Origin: Anaeromyxobacter dehalogenans 2CP-C
GTDB lineage: Bacteria; Myxococcota; Myxococcia; Myxococcales; Anaeromyxobacteraceae
Direction of reading: 5' to 3'
DNA: 64,000 nucleotides
Assembly: GCF_000013385.1 (NCBI RefSeq)
Contig: NC_007760.1
Coordinates: 4,686,001-4,750,000 of the forward strand
The notes under the pieces were generated by a model. It was not told the DNA's origin. It saw nothing but the letters and a program-made list of their open reading frames with translations, and did no database searches. Positions 43,308-50,741 of this stretch are shown in pieces. The position numbers and the translations under genes were made by a program. Positions within the stretch are counted from its first letter, which is position 1; each line of letters starts with the position of its first letter.

Positions 43308-44432
43308 GTGCTCGCGCTCGCCGCCGCCCTGCTCGCCGCCGCCGCCGCCGCCGCCGCCCCGCCCATGGCCTGCGAGCGGCACGCCAGCCTGTTCCCGAAC
43401 GCGCCGCGTCCGCCGGGCGGGGAGCCGGGCTGCGCCGCGGCGCTGCGCGAGGCGTGCGACGCGGGGCGGCGGCTCGCCTGCGCCGAGCTGGGGCGCGTGC
43501 TCGAGGCGGGCACCGCCGGGCCGGCGGATCCGGCCGGCGCCGCCGCGCTGCACCGCCGCGCCTGCGACGCCGGCGTGGGCGCCGCGTGCGCCCGCCTCGC
43601 GCACCACCTCCGCGAGGCGGGGCAGCCGGCGCGCGCGGTGACCGAGGCGCTCGAGGAGGGCTGCGCGCTCGGCTCGGGCGCCGCCTGCCTGGAGCGCGCC
43701 GCGGCGGAGCGGGACCCGGCGCGCGGGGCGCGGCTCCGCGAGCGCGCCTGCGACCTCGGCGAGGCCGAGGGCTGCCTGGCGATCGCGACCGGCGCGCCGC
43801 CGGCGCGCGCGCAGGCGCTGCGGGATCGCGCCTGCTGGCTGGGCTCGGCCGACGGCTGCGCGGCCGCCGGCGCGGGGCTCGCGCGCGGCGACGCGGGGCG
43901 GGAGGATCCGGTCGCGGCGCGGCTGCGGCTCGAGCGCGGCTGCGAGCTGGGCGGCGCGGAGGCGTGCGCGCGGCTCGGCCTGGTGCTGCTCGCGGAGGGG
44001 CGGCGCGGCGAGGCGGCGCGCGGCGCGCGGCTGCTGGTCGAGGGGTGCCCGGCGCTCGGCGCCGAGGAGTGCCTGGACTCCGCCGAGGCCTGGCTGAAGG
44101 GCCCGCAGGCGGTCATCGACGAGGGCTCGGATCCGGCGCTGCTCGACCTCGCCTGCCGGCGGAAGGTCGCGGACGCCTGCGCGTGGCTGGGGCGGATGGT
44201 GCAGGAGGGCCGGCGGGTGCCGGCCGACGGCCCGCGCGCCGCCGAGCTGTACCGGCGCGCCTGCGAGGCGGGCCGCGCGAGCGCCTGCTCCGACCTGGGC
44301 GTGCTCTACCGGTTCGGCGCCGGCGTCCCGCGGGACGAGGCGCGCGCCGGGGCGCTGTTCGCCGGCGCCTGCGAGAGGGGCGTCGAGCGCGCCTGCGCGC
44401 TGCGCGAGGATCCCTCCCGGCCGATCGACTGA
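43308..44432 (+). CDS. Sel1-repeat (HcpA-like) exported protein
   Basis: A 374-residue protein starting at GTG 43308 with a signal peptide ending AAAAPP. It consists of Sel1-like repeats with paired Cys. Examples are REACDAGRRLACAELGRVLEAG, here split as REACDAGRRLACAELG, then RRACDAGVGAACARLAHHLR, and the C-terminal RRACEAGRASACSDLGVLYR. This resembles Helicobacter cysteine-rich proteins, where the Cys in each repeat form disulfides. It probably mediates protein contacts in the periplasm. About eight repeats can be counted. Confidence 0.82.
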   Translation: MLALAAALLAAAAAAAAPPMACERHASLFPNAPRPPGGEPGCAAALREACDAGRRLACAELGRVLEAGTAGPADPAGAAALHRRACDAGVGAACARLAHHLREAGQPARAVTEALEEGCALGSGAACLERAAAERDPARGARLRERACDLGEAEGCLAIATGAPPARAQALRDRACWLGSADGCAAAGAGLARGDAGREDPVAARLRLERGCELGGAEACARLGLVLLAEGRRGEAARGARLLVEGCPALGAEECLDSAEAWLKGPQAVIDEGSDPALLDLACRRKVADACAWLGRMVQEGRRVPADGPRAAELYRRACEAGRASACSDLGVLYRFGAGVPRDEARAGALFAGACERGVERACALREDPSRPID

Positions 44433-44445
44433 CCGGCGCGCCGGA

Positions 44446-44649
44446 TCAGCTCGCGAGCGCGAGCGCGCCGTGCGCGTCGCCCAGCGCGACGACCTCGATC
44501 GGGCCCGCGGCCTCGAGCTCCTCGGCCCGCAGCTCGGCGCGGAACAGCTCCTCCGCCTCGCGCGCGTCCCACGCGCGGATGTGCGCGACGCGCCGGCCCT
44601 CGGGCGACGCGATGGTGCAGCGGTAGAACGACTCCCGGTGGGCGTTCAT
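44446..44649 (-). CDS. Small hypothetical protein
   Basis: A 67-residue acidic protein starting at ATG 44649. It begins MNAHRESFYRCTIASPEG and has a helical middle (AREAEELFRAELRAEELEAAG). GenBank-style names for such proteins are usually hypothetical; I recognise no family. It converges with the Sel1 gene. Confidence 0.55.
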   Translation of the reverse strand: MNAHRESFYRCTIASPEGRRVAHIRAWDAREAEELFRAELRAEELEAAGPIEVVALGDAHGALALAS

Positions 44650-44781
44650 TGCGATCCTCGGTTCGGAGGGCGCACGGACCGGTGACGACCCGGTGGCGCC
44701 GCGGCGAAAGGTAGCGCCCGCGGCATGGCGCCACGGTGCCGGGATCGTGTCGTTCTCGTGACGACGGGCGCCGCCCGCTCC

Positions 44782-45192
44782 TCAGGCGGCGGGCAGGCCG
44801 GGCGGGTCGTCGGGACGGAACGGACGGCCCAGGGCGCGCGCCACCGCGTCGAGCAGCGGGTGCTCCTCGACCGGCTTCGCGACGAACGCGTCGGCGCCGG
44901 CCTGCAGGAGCGCGCGGGCCGCGCCGTCGTGCCCGGAGATCCCCACCACCGCCAGGTTGCGCAGGCGGCGCTCGCGCGAGCGGCGCAGCAGGCGCACCAG
45001 CTCGGAGCCGAGCATTCCCGGCATGACCTCGTCCACGATCACGAGGTCCGGCGGATCCGCGAGCGCGAGCGCCAGCGCCGCCTCGCCGGAGTCGGCGTCG
45101 ATGGGCGTGTAGCCCGCCCCCTCGAGGATGAGGCCGATCAGCTTGCGGATGAGGTGGTTGTCGTCCACCACCAGGATCCGGATGGGCGCCAT
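44782..45192 (-). CDS. Single-domain response regulator (CheY-like receiver)
   Basis: A 136-residue receiver-only protein. It has the acidic pair DD at 10-11, the phospho-acceptor Asp54 in LVIVDEVMPGM, a Ser in GISGHDG in place of the usual T/S switch residue, and the conserved Lys in FVAKPVEE. No output domain is present, so it acts by contacting partner proteins. ATG 45192 has GAGG seven bases upstream; an in-frame TTG 18 bases further upstream is less likely. The partner kinase is not adjacent. Confidence 0.85.
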   Translation of the reverse strand: MAPIRILVVDDNHLIRKLIGLILEGAGYTPIDADSGEAALALALADPPDLVIVDEVMPGMLGSELVRLLRRSRERRLRNLAVVGISGHDGAARALLQAGADAFVAKPVEEHPLLDAVARALGRPFRPDDPPGLPAA

Positions 45193-45321
45193 GCTTGGAC
45201 CTCGCGCCAAGGCTAAGGGCCCACCCTGACGCGGACCAGCCCGGCAGGCGCCGCCCGTCGAGACCGCCCCATCAGAGAACGCCTCCCGGTGCGCGAGACG
45301 CCGGTGACCACGCGCGTACGC

Positions 45322-45528
45322 TCAGCGGCCCGGGTGCTGCGTGACGTCGGCGGCGACGTCCGCCTGCGCCCACATGGAGCGAGGCGTGCGGGCCTGCTCC
45401 ATGATGGCGATGCCGATCGCGCAGGCCAGGAACACGGCCAGCGCGAGCATCCACGGCCGGAACTCGAGCAGATCCCGGGGCTGCACGGGACGCCGCCCCC
45501 GGCTCTCGTCTTCCCACGGCCACATCAT
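45322..45528 (-). CDS. Small single-pass membrane protein
   Basis: A 68-residue protein beginning MMWPWEDESRGRRP. One hydrophobic helix (FRPWMLALAVFLACAIGIAI, 20 residues) is followed by a short tail. ATG 45528 has CGGGG upstream; an upstream in-frame TTG at 45564 would add 12 residues. It is unrecognised. It lies alone between the receiver gene and the divergent M64 peptidase gene. Confidence 0.5.
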   Translation of the reverse strand: MMWPWEDESRGRRPVQPRDLLEFRPWMLALAVFLACAIGIAIMEQARTPRSMWAQADVAADVTQHPGR

Positions 45529-45665
45529 GCCCCGTAAGTAGACCGCGATTCTCGCGAGATGCAACCCCTGCCTCGGGATGACGAGCGGGCGTTCAGGGGA
45601 TCCCCCGGGTGGGCGGGGAACCTCTGGCCCGCCACCTCCGGCCGGGCGGCTACACTGTTCGGCCC

Positions 45666-47045
45666 ATGATCCCCCTGCTCGTCGCGCTCGCCCTGTCGGC
45701 GGCCCCCACCCAGCCCCGGACCCTCCGCCTCGACCTCTTCCACACCGGCACCGCCACCGAGGAGCGCTTCGCGGTGGACCGGGTGGTGCTCGAGCCGTTG
45801 CCGTTCCCGGGCAACCCGGCGCGCGCGGTGGACGACACCAACCTCGGCAAGTACTTCTTCGAGGTCCGCGACCTCGCCACCAACCGCGTCGTCTACTCGC
45901 GCGGCTACGCCTCGATCTACGGCGAGTGGGAGACCACCGAGGACGCGCGCAAGGTGAGCCGCACGTTCTCCGAGTCGCTCCGCTTCCCGGCGCCCGAGGC
46001 GCCGGTGCAGGTGGTGGTGAAGAAGCGCGGCGCGGGGAACGCGTTCCAGGAGGTCTGGTCCACGGTCGTCGATCCGAAGGACCGCTTCGTGGATCCGTCG
46101 CGGCCGGCCTCGCCCGGCCCGGTGATCGAGATCCTGAAGAGCGGCGACCCCGCCCACAAGCTCGACCTGCTGCTGCTCGGCGACGGCTACACCGAGGCCG
46201 AGCGCGGCAAGTTCGAGAAGGACGCGCGCCGCCTGGTGGCCGAGCTGTTCGCGCACGAGCCGTTCCGCTCGCGGAAGGCCGACTTCAACGTGTGGGGCAT
46301 CTGCCCGCCCGCCGAGGAGAAGGGCGTCTCCCGCCCGCTCACCGGCGTGCACCGCCGCTCGCGCGTCGGCTCCACCTACGACGCGTTCGGCTCGGAGCGC
46401 TACCTGCTCACGTTCGAGAACCGCTCCATGCGCGACGTGGCGTCGTTCGCGCCCTACGACGCGCTCGCCATCCTGGCGAACGGCGAGACCTACGGCGGCG
46501 GCGGCATCTTCAACCTCTACGCCACGGTGGCCGCCGACAACCGCTGGGCCGGCTACATCTTCGTGCACGAGCTGGGGCACCACCTGGCCGCGCTCGCCGA
46601 CGAGTACTTCACCTCGGACACCGCCTACCTCTCGCCCGAGGGCCGGCCCGAGCCGTGGGAGCCGAACGTGACCGCCGACCCGAAGGCCGCGAAGTGGGGC
46701 GACCTCGTCGCCGCCGGCACGCCGCTCCCCACGCCCTGGCCGAAGGACGTGTTCACCAAGCGTGCGAACGAGTTCCAGGAGCGCCGCAAGCGCATCCGCG
46801 CGCAGAACCGGCCCGAGGCCGAGATGGACGCGCTGTTCCTGGCGCAGCAGAAGGAGGAGACCGCGCTGCTCGGCGAGGCGCGCTTCTCGAAGGCGGTGGG
46901 CGCGTTCGAGGGCGCGAACTACGAGGCCACCGGCTACTTCCGGCCGCAGATGGACTGCGTGATGTTCACCCGCGACCCCGTGCCGTTCTGCTCCGTCTGC
47001 CAGCGGTCGATCGGCCGCGTCATCGACCTGTACACGGCGCGGTGA
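45666..47045 (+). CDS. M64-family (IgA peptidase-type) zinc metalloprotease
   Basis: A 459-residue exported peptidase. The signal peptide is short (MIPLLVALALSAAP). An N-terminal beta domain reads LRLDLFHTGTATEE. The catalytic part begins KLDLLLLGDGYTEAERGKF near residue 161. The zinc site is VHELGHHLAALADEY near residue 299, giving the M64 HExxHxxxxxxDE arrangement. A C-terminal MDCVMFTRDPVPFCSVC segment has Cys likely in a disulfide. It probably degrades extracellular protein. Length fits M64 proteins of deltaproteobacteria and Bacteroidetes. Confidence 0.88.
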   Translation: MIPLLVALALSAAPTQPRTLRLDLFHTGTATEERFAVDRVVLEPLPFPGNPARAVDDTNLGKYFFEVRDLATNRVVYSRGYASIYGEWETTEDARKVSRTFSESLRFPAPEAPVQVVVKKRGAGNAFQEVWSTVVDPKDRFVDPSRPASPGPVIEILKSGDPAHKLDLLLLGDGYTEAERGKFEKDARRLVAELFAHEPFRSRKADFNVWGICPPAEEKGVSRPLTGVHRRSRVGSTYDAFGSERYLLTFENRSMRDVASFAPYDALAILANGETYGGGGIFNLYATVAADNRWAGYIFVHELGHHLAALADEYFTSDTAYLSPEGRPEPWEPNVTADPKAAKWGDLVAAGTPLPTPWPKDVFTKRANEFQERRKRIRAQNRPEAEMDALFLAQQKEETALLGEARFSKAVGAFEGANYEATGYFRPQMDCVMFTRDPVPFCSVCQRSIGRVIDLYTAR

Positions 47046-47051
47046 GCTCCC

Positions 47052-47078
47052 CGGCGGGGGCGCTCACCGCCCCCGCCG
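47052..47078 (+). terminator. Strong GC hairpin after the M64 gene
   Basis: An 11-base perfect stem (CGGCGGGGGCG/CGCCCCCGCCG) with a five-base loop starts seven bases after the stop codon. No T-tract follows. It is a likely transcript end for the peptidase gene. Confidence 0.55.
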
Positions 47079-47118
47079 CTCCCGACCCAGAGTCGTTGCC
47101 TCCCGACCCAGAGTCGTT
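47079..47118. repeat. Two 19-bp direct repeats, period 21
   Basis: CTCCCGACCCAGAGTCGTT occurs at 47079-47097 and 47100-47118, two helical turns apart, in the gap upstream of the acyl-CoA dehydrogenase gene. It may be a binding site for a regulator or simply a small duplication. Confidence 0.7.
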
Positions 47119-47231
47119 TGGGCAGGGCCCGTGTGCCCCCGTCCGGGGGGACCTCGCTCCGGCCGTGCCGCGACGCGTTATGATTCTGAAATCAGCGGCG
47201 CCTTCCCCCCTGCGCCGGCCCGGAGAACGCC

Positions 47232-48974
47232 ATGGTGGACAAGAAGACCGCGAGCTTCATGCGCTCGCTCGCGCTGGGCGACATCGAGGAGGAGATCCTC
47301 CTGCCCTACCCGGAGCCGCGCCGCGCCGAGAAGGAGACCCTGGAGGCCATCCAGCAGACCCTGAAGTCGATGCTGGGCGGGCGCGGCGCCGACTTCCGCG
47401 CCTGGGACCGAGCCGGCGAGATGCCGCCCGGGTTCGTGCAGGAGCTGAAGGACGCCGGGCTGTTCAGCCTGGTGGTCCCGGAGCACCACGGCGGCATGGG
47501 GCTCGGCGCCACCGCCTACGCGCGGGTCATCCAGGAGCTGGGGCGCTACGACGCCTCCGTCGCGGTGACGGTCGGCGCGCACAGCTCGATCGGCATGCGC
47601 GGCCTGCTCCTGTTCGGCACCGAGGAGCAGCGGGCGCGCTTCCTGCCGCGCCTCGCCACCGGCGAGCTCATCGCCGCGTTCTGCCTCACCGAGCCGGGCG
47701 CCGGCTCCGACGCCGCCAGCATCAAGACCACCGCGGTGCGCGACGGCGACGGCTGGATCCTGAACGGCGAGAAGCTCTGGATCACGAACGGCGGCATCGC
47801 CGACTTCTTCACCGTGTTCGCGAAGACCTCGCTGGAGGGGCGCGGCCACATCACCGCCTTCATCGTCACCCGCGACATGAAGGGGGTCTCGACCGGCCCG
47901 CACGAGGACAAGATGGGGATCCGCGCCTCGTCCACCACCACGGTGGTGCTCGAGGACGTGCGCGTGCCCGCCGCGAACGTGCTCGGCGAGGAGGGCAAGG
48001 GCTTCAAGGTCGCGATGAAGATCCTGAACGCCGGCCGCACCGGCCTGGGCGGCGGCTCGGTGGGCGGGATGAAGCGGCTCATCGAGCTGTCGGTGGCGCA
48101 GGCGAAGGAGCGCAAGCAGTTCGGCCAGCCCATCGCCAGCTTCGGCCTGGTCCAGCAGAAGATCGGCCAGATGGTGATCGACTGCTACGCGGCCGAGAGC
48201 GTGGTGAACATGGTGGCCGGCCTGGTGGACCGCGGCTTCGAGGAGACGCAGGTCGAGGCGGCCATCTCGAAGGTGCTCGCCTCGGAGAGCGTGTGGCGCA
48301 CCGCCGACGAGGCGCTGCAGATCGCGGCCGGCTCGGGGTACATGCGCGAGATGCCGTACGAGATGGCGCTCCGCGACACCCGCATCAACCGCATCTTCGA
48401 GGGCACGAACGAGATCCTCCGGCTGTTCATCGCGCTCACCGCGGTGAACGACCTGGGCCAGGAGCTCGCCGACGTGGCGGAGTCGATGAAGGGCGTGCTC
48501 GCCGATCCGATCAAGGGCTTCGGCGTCATGTCGGACTACGCGAAGCGCCGCGCCGCGCTGGCCACCGGGCTGCGCCGCAAGAAGGGCAAGTGGACCATGC
48601 TCCACCCGGCGCTCGCCGAGGACGCGGCGGTGTTCGAGGGCGCCGCCACCGACCTCGCCATCGCCGCGGACAAGCTGCTGCGCAGGTACGGCAAGAAGAT
48701 CGTGGGCGCGCAGCTCCTCACCAAGCGGCTCGCCGACGCGATGATCGACCTGTTCACGCTCGCCTGCATGCTGGCGCGCGTCTCGACGCGGCTCGAGGAC
48801 CACGGCGAGGCGGCCGCCGCCGAGGAGCGGCGCATCCTCACCGTGTTCGCGCGGCAGGCCCGGCGGCGCGTCGAGGCGGGCCTGGCGGGCCTCGAGCAGA
48901 ACGAGGACGGGGCGCTGCAGGCGGTCGCGGCGCACGCGCTCGAGACCGGCCGGTACGGCTGGGACAACCTGTAG
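47232..48974 (+). CDS. Acyl-CoA dehydrogenase
   Basis: A 580-residue flavoprotein of the acyl-CoA dehydrogenase family with the extended C-terminus of the VLCAD/ACAD9 class. Signatures are FCLTEPGAGSDAASI near residue 155, the FAD-binding LWITNGGIADFF near residue 180, and FGQPIASFGLVQQKIG near residue 297. The catalytic-loop region YEMALRDTRINRIFEGTNE lies near residue 377. It oxidises acyl-CoA to enoyl-CoA with transfer of electrons to ETF. ATG 47232 follows GGAGAACGCC. No other beta-oxidation gene is adjacent. Confidence 0.92.
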   Translation: MVDKKTASFMRSLALGDIEEEILLPYPEPRRAEKETLEAIQQTLKSMLGGRGADFRAWDRAGEMPPGFVQELKDAGLFSLVVPEHHGGMGLGATAYARVIQELGRYDASVAVTVGAHSSIGMRGLLLFGTEEQRARFLPRLATGELIAAFCLTEPGAGSDAASIKTTAVRDGDGWILNGEKLWITNGGIADFFTVFAKTSLEGRGHITAFIVTRDMKGVSTGPHEDKMGIRASSTTTVVLEDVRVPAANVLGEEGKGFKVAMKILNAGRTGLGGGSVGGMKRLIELSVAQAKERKQFGQPIASFGLVQQKIGQMVIDCYAAESVVNMVAGLVDRGFEETQVEAAISKVLASESVWRTADEALQIAAGSGYMREMPYEMALRDTRINRIFEGTNEILRLFIALTAVNDLGQELADVAESMKGVLADPIKGFGVMSDYAKRRAALATGLRRKKGKWTMLHPALAEDAAVFEGAATDLAIAADKLLRRYGKKIVGAQLLTKRLADAMIDLFTLACMLARVSTRLEDHGEAAAAEERRILTVFARQARRRVEAGLAGLEQNEDGALQAVAAHALETGRYGWDNL

Positions 48975-49065
48975 CCGCGGACGCGAGGCGCCCGCGCGCT
49001 CCCCGGGGACGGTGGAGCGCGCGGGCCTGGTTCGCGCGGACGAGGCGCCCCGCGGGCGCGGCGGC

Positions 49066-49767
49066 CTACGCCGCGTGCAGGAAGGCGAACACGACCTTGC
49101 GCCAGCCCTCCTCGCCGAGCGCGGCGGGGAGCGGCTCGACGAGCACGCCGCCGTCGGCCGCGGCGAGGCCCAGCTCGGACTCGACGAAGCGCGTGAGCCG
49201 GGTGCGCTCGGCCGCGAGCCAGCCGCCGGCCTCGCGGTCCTGCGGCAGGCGCATGTAGGCGGCGTCCGCGGGCGCGAGCGTGAACAGCCACCCGCCGCCG
49301 TACGGCTCGCGGTGCACGAGGCCCGGATCGCGCCGCACGGCCGGGTTCACCCGCATCACCCTGCCGTCCACCGGCGCGCCCATGCGCACGGTCCGGCCGC
49401 CGGCGCGGAGCACGACGATGGGGTCGCCGCGGTGGACGCTCATGCCCGGCCGCGGCAGCTCGACCGACGTCACCGACGGCAGGATGTGGCGCGCGAGATC
49501 GTCCACACCGACCGTGAACTCGCCGGTGCGGCGCCCCGGCGCGAGCCAGGTGTGGTTGGGGGCGAAGTAGGCCCCGGGCCGCCAGGCGAGCCCGTCCGCC
49601 ATGGGCACGGCGCGTGCGCGCCGCTGCCGCAGGACGTGGATCGCGACGCCGAGGAGCACCGCCGGGATCGCGAGCGCGAGCCCCCCCGCGATGCTGAGCG
49701 CCAGGCGCCCACCCATGCCGACCAGGAGCGAGCCGGCGGCTTCCAGGATCTCCATCAAGGTCGTCAT
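49066..49767 (-). CDS. Membrane-anchored GcvH-like protein lacking the lipoyl lysine
   Basis: A 233-residue protein from ATG 49767. Residues about 15-50 are hydrophobic and form a membrane anchor. The rest follows glycine-cleavage H-protein order: FTVGVDDLARHILPSV near residue 100, VELPRPGMSVHRGDPI, then APVDGRVMRVNPAVRRDPG, then VHREPYGGGWLFTL. In true H-proteins the segment before APVDG contains ESVKA with the lipoyl Lys; here it reads RAGGRTVRMG, so there is no Lys to carry lipoate. It is therefore not a standard GcvH. A longer in-frame start exists upstream but lacks a hydrophobic N-terminus. Role unknown. Confidence 0.78.
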   Translation of the reverse strand: MTTLMEILEAAGSLLVGMGGRLALSIAGGLALAIPAVLLGVAIHVLRQRRARAVPMADGLAWRPGAYFAPNHTWLAPGRRTGEFTVGVDDLARHILPSVTSVELPRPGMSVHRGDPIVVLRAGGRTVRMGAPVDGRVMRVNPAVRRDPGLVHREPYGGGWLFTLAPADAAYMRLPQDREAGGWLAAERTRLTRFVESELGLAAADGGVLVEPLPAALGEEGWRKVVFAFLHAA

Positions 49768-50139
49768 CTCCGCTGCCGCCTTTCCGGCGGGAGGTCCCCC
49801 GAGCCTGCGGAGCCGCTCCGCCCGTGAGGACCCATCGCAAGGGGCAGGCCAGCCGGGGACCCCAGCGGTTTCGCGCCCCTGCGAGCCTCCGCGGCAGGCT
49901 GCCGCGTCGAGAAGCTCGACGCACTCCGGGTGCGGTACGCGCGAACCGGCCGCGATCACGGCGCTTCCGCCCCGCGTCGAGTTCCTCCACAGGTGCTGCG
50001 ATCCTCACCTGCGCCGGGCGCGGGCGGGAGCGTCGCGGCGGGCCGCCAGGCCCCCCGCGGCGCCGCCCCACCGGATGCGGCCGGGGAGGCTTGCCCCCGC
50101 CGCCACCGCCGCCAAGCTTGCCGTGCGGAGGTTCCACGG

Positions 50140-50736
50140 ATGCTCCGCCACGCCCTCGCGATCCCGCTCGCCGCCGCCCTCGCGCTGCCGGCCCGCGCCG
50201 AAGACCCCGCGCCGCCGGTGGAGGGACGGCTCGACGCCGGCGCCGCGCAGGTGGAGATCCTGGGCCGGCCGGTGCGGGTGGGCGAGCGCATCGAGCTCCC
50301 CGAGGGCTACCTGATCGTGGAGGAGAAGGGCACCGAGGACGGACGGGTGGGCTCCTTCAGCGTGGTCCCGGCGGAGTCCTTCCAGCCGGTCGCGACGCTG
50401 GCGATGGCCGCGGACGCAGGGTCGGGGCAGGGCACCGCCTCCGACGCCGGCCCGACCGCCGCGGCGCCCGCGCCCGCCGCGCTCCCGGTCGCGGCCCGGG
50501 CTGCGCCGCCCTGCCGCGCCGAGCGGGCCGCCTACCTGCGCGAGCTGTGGAAGACCTCGGGCATCGACGTGAAGGACCCCGACGCCCTGCTGGCCGGGCT
50601 GGAGGCGGGCGAGGCCGGGCCGGCCACCGGCTACTACTGGTTCGCGCTCGCGACCGACCCGTTCCGCCCGCTGGCCTGGTCGTCCGACCTGCGCGAGCGC
50701 GCCGAGACGCTGGCGCGCTGCGTCCGCGGGCGCTGA
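50140..50736 (+). CDS. Exported hypothetical protein
   Basis: A 198-residue protein from ATG 50140 with a signal peptide (LRHALAIPLAAALALPARAE). The mature part contains LPEGYLIVEEKGTEDGRVG, an Ala/Pro linker, and a C-terminal helical domain (CRAERAAYLRELWKTSGIDV). Cysteines near both ends of that domain may pair. No family is recognised. It converges with the hybrid kinase gene, five bases between stops. Confidence 0.65.
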   Translation: MLRHALAIPLAAALALPARAEDPAPPVEGRLDAGAAQVEILGRPVRVGERIELPEGYLIVEEKGTEDGRVGSFSVVPAESFQPVATLAMAADAGSGQGTASDAGPTAAAPAPAALPVAARAAPPCRAERAAYLRELWKTSGIDVKDPDALLAGLEAGEAGPATGYYWFALATDPFRPLAWSSDLRERAETLARCVRGR

Positions 50737-50741
50737 GCCAC

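Noticed and set aside
49768-49980. c-di-GMP or glycine riboswitch upstream of the GcvH-like gene
   Set aside because: Some GC-rich stems are present, but I could not align the conserved core of either class.
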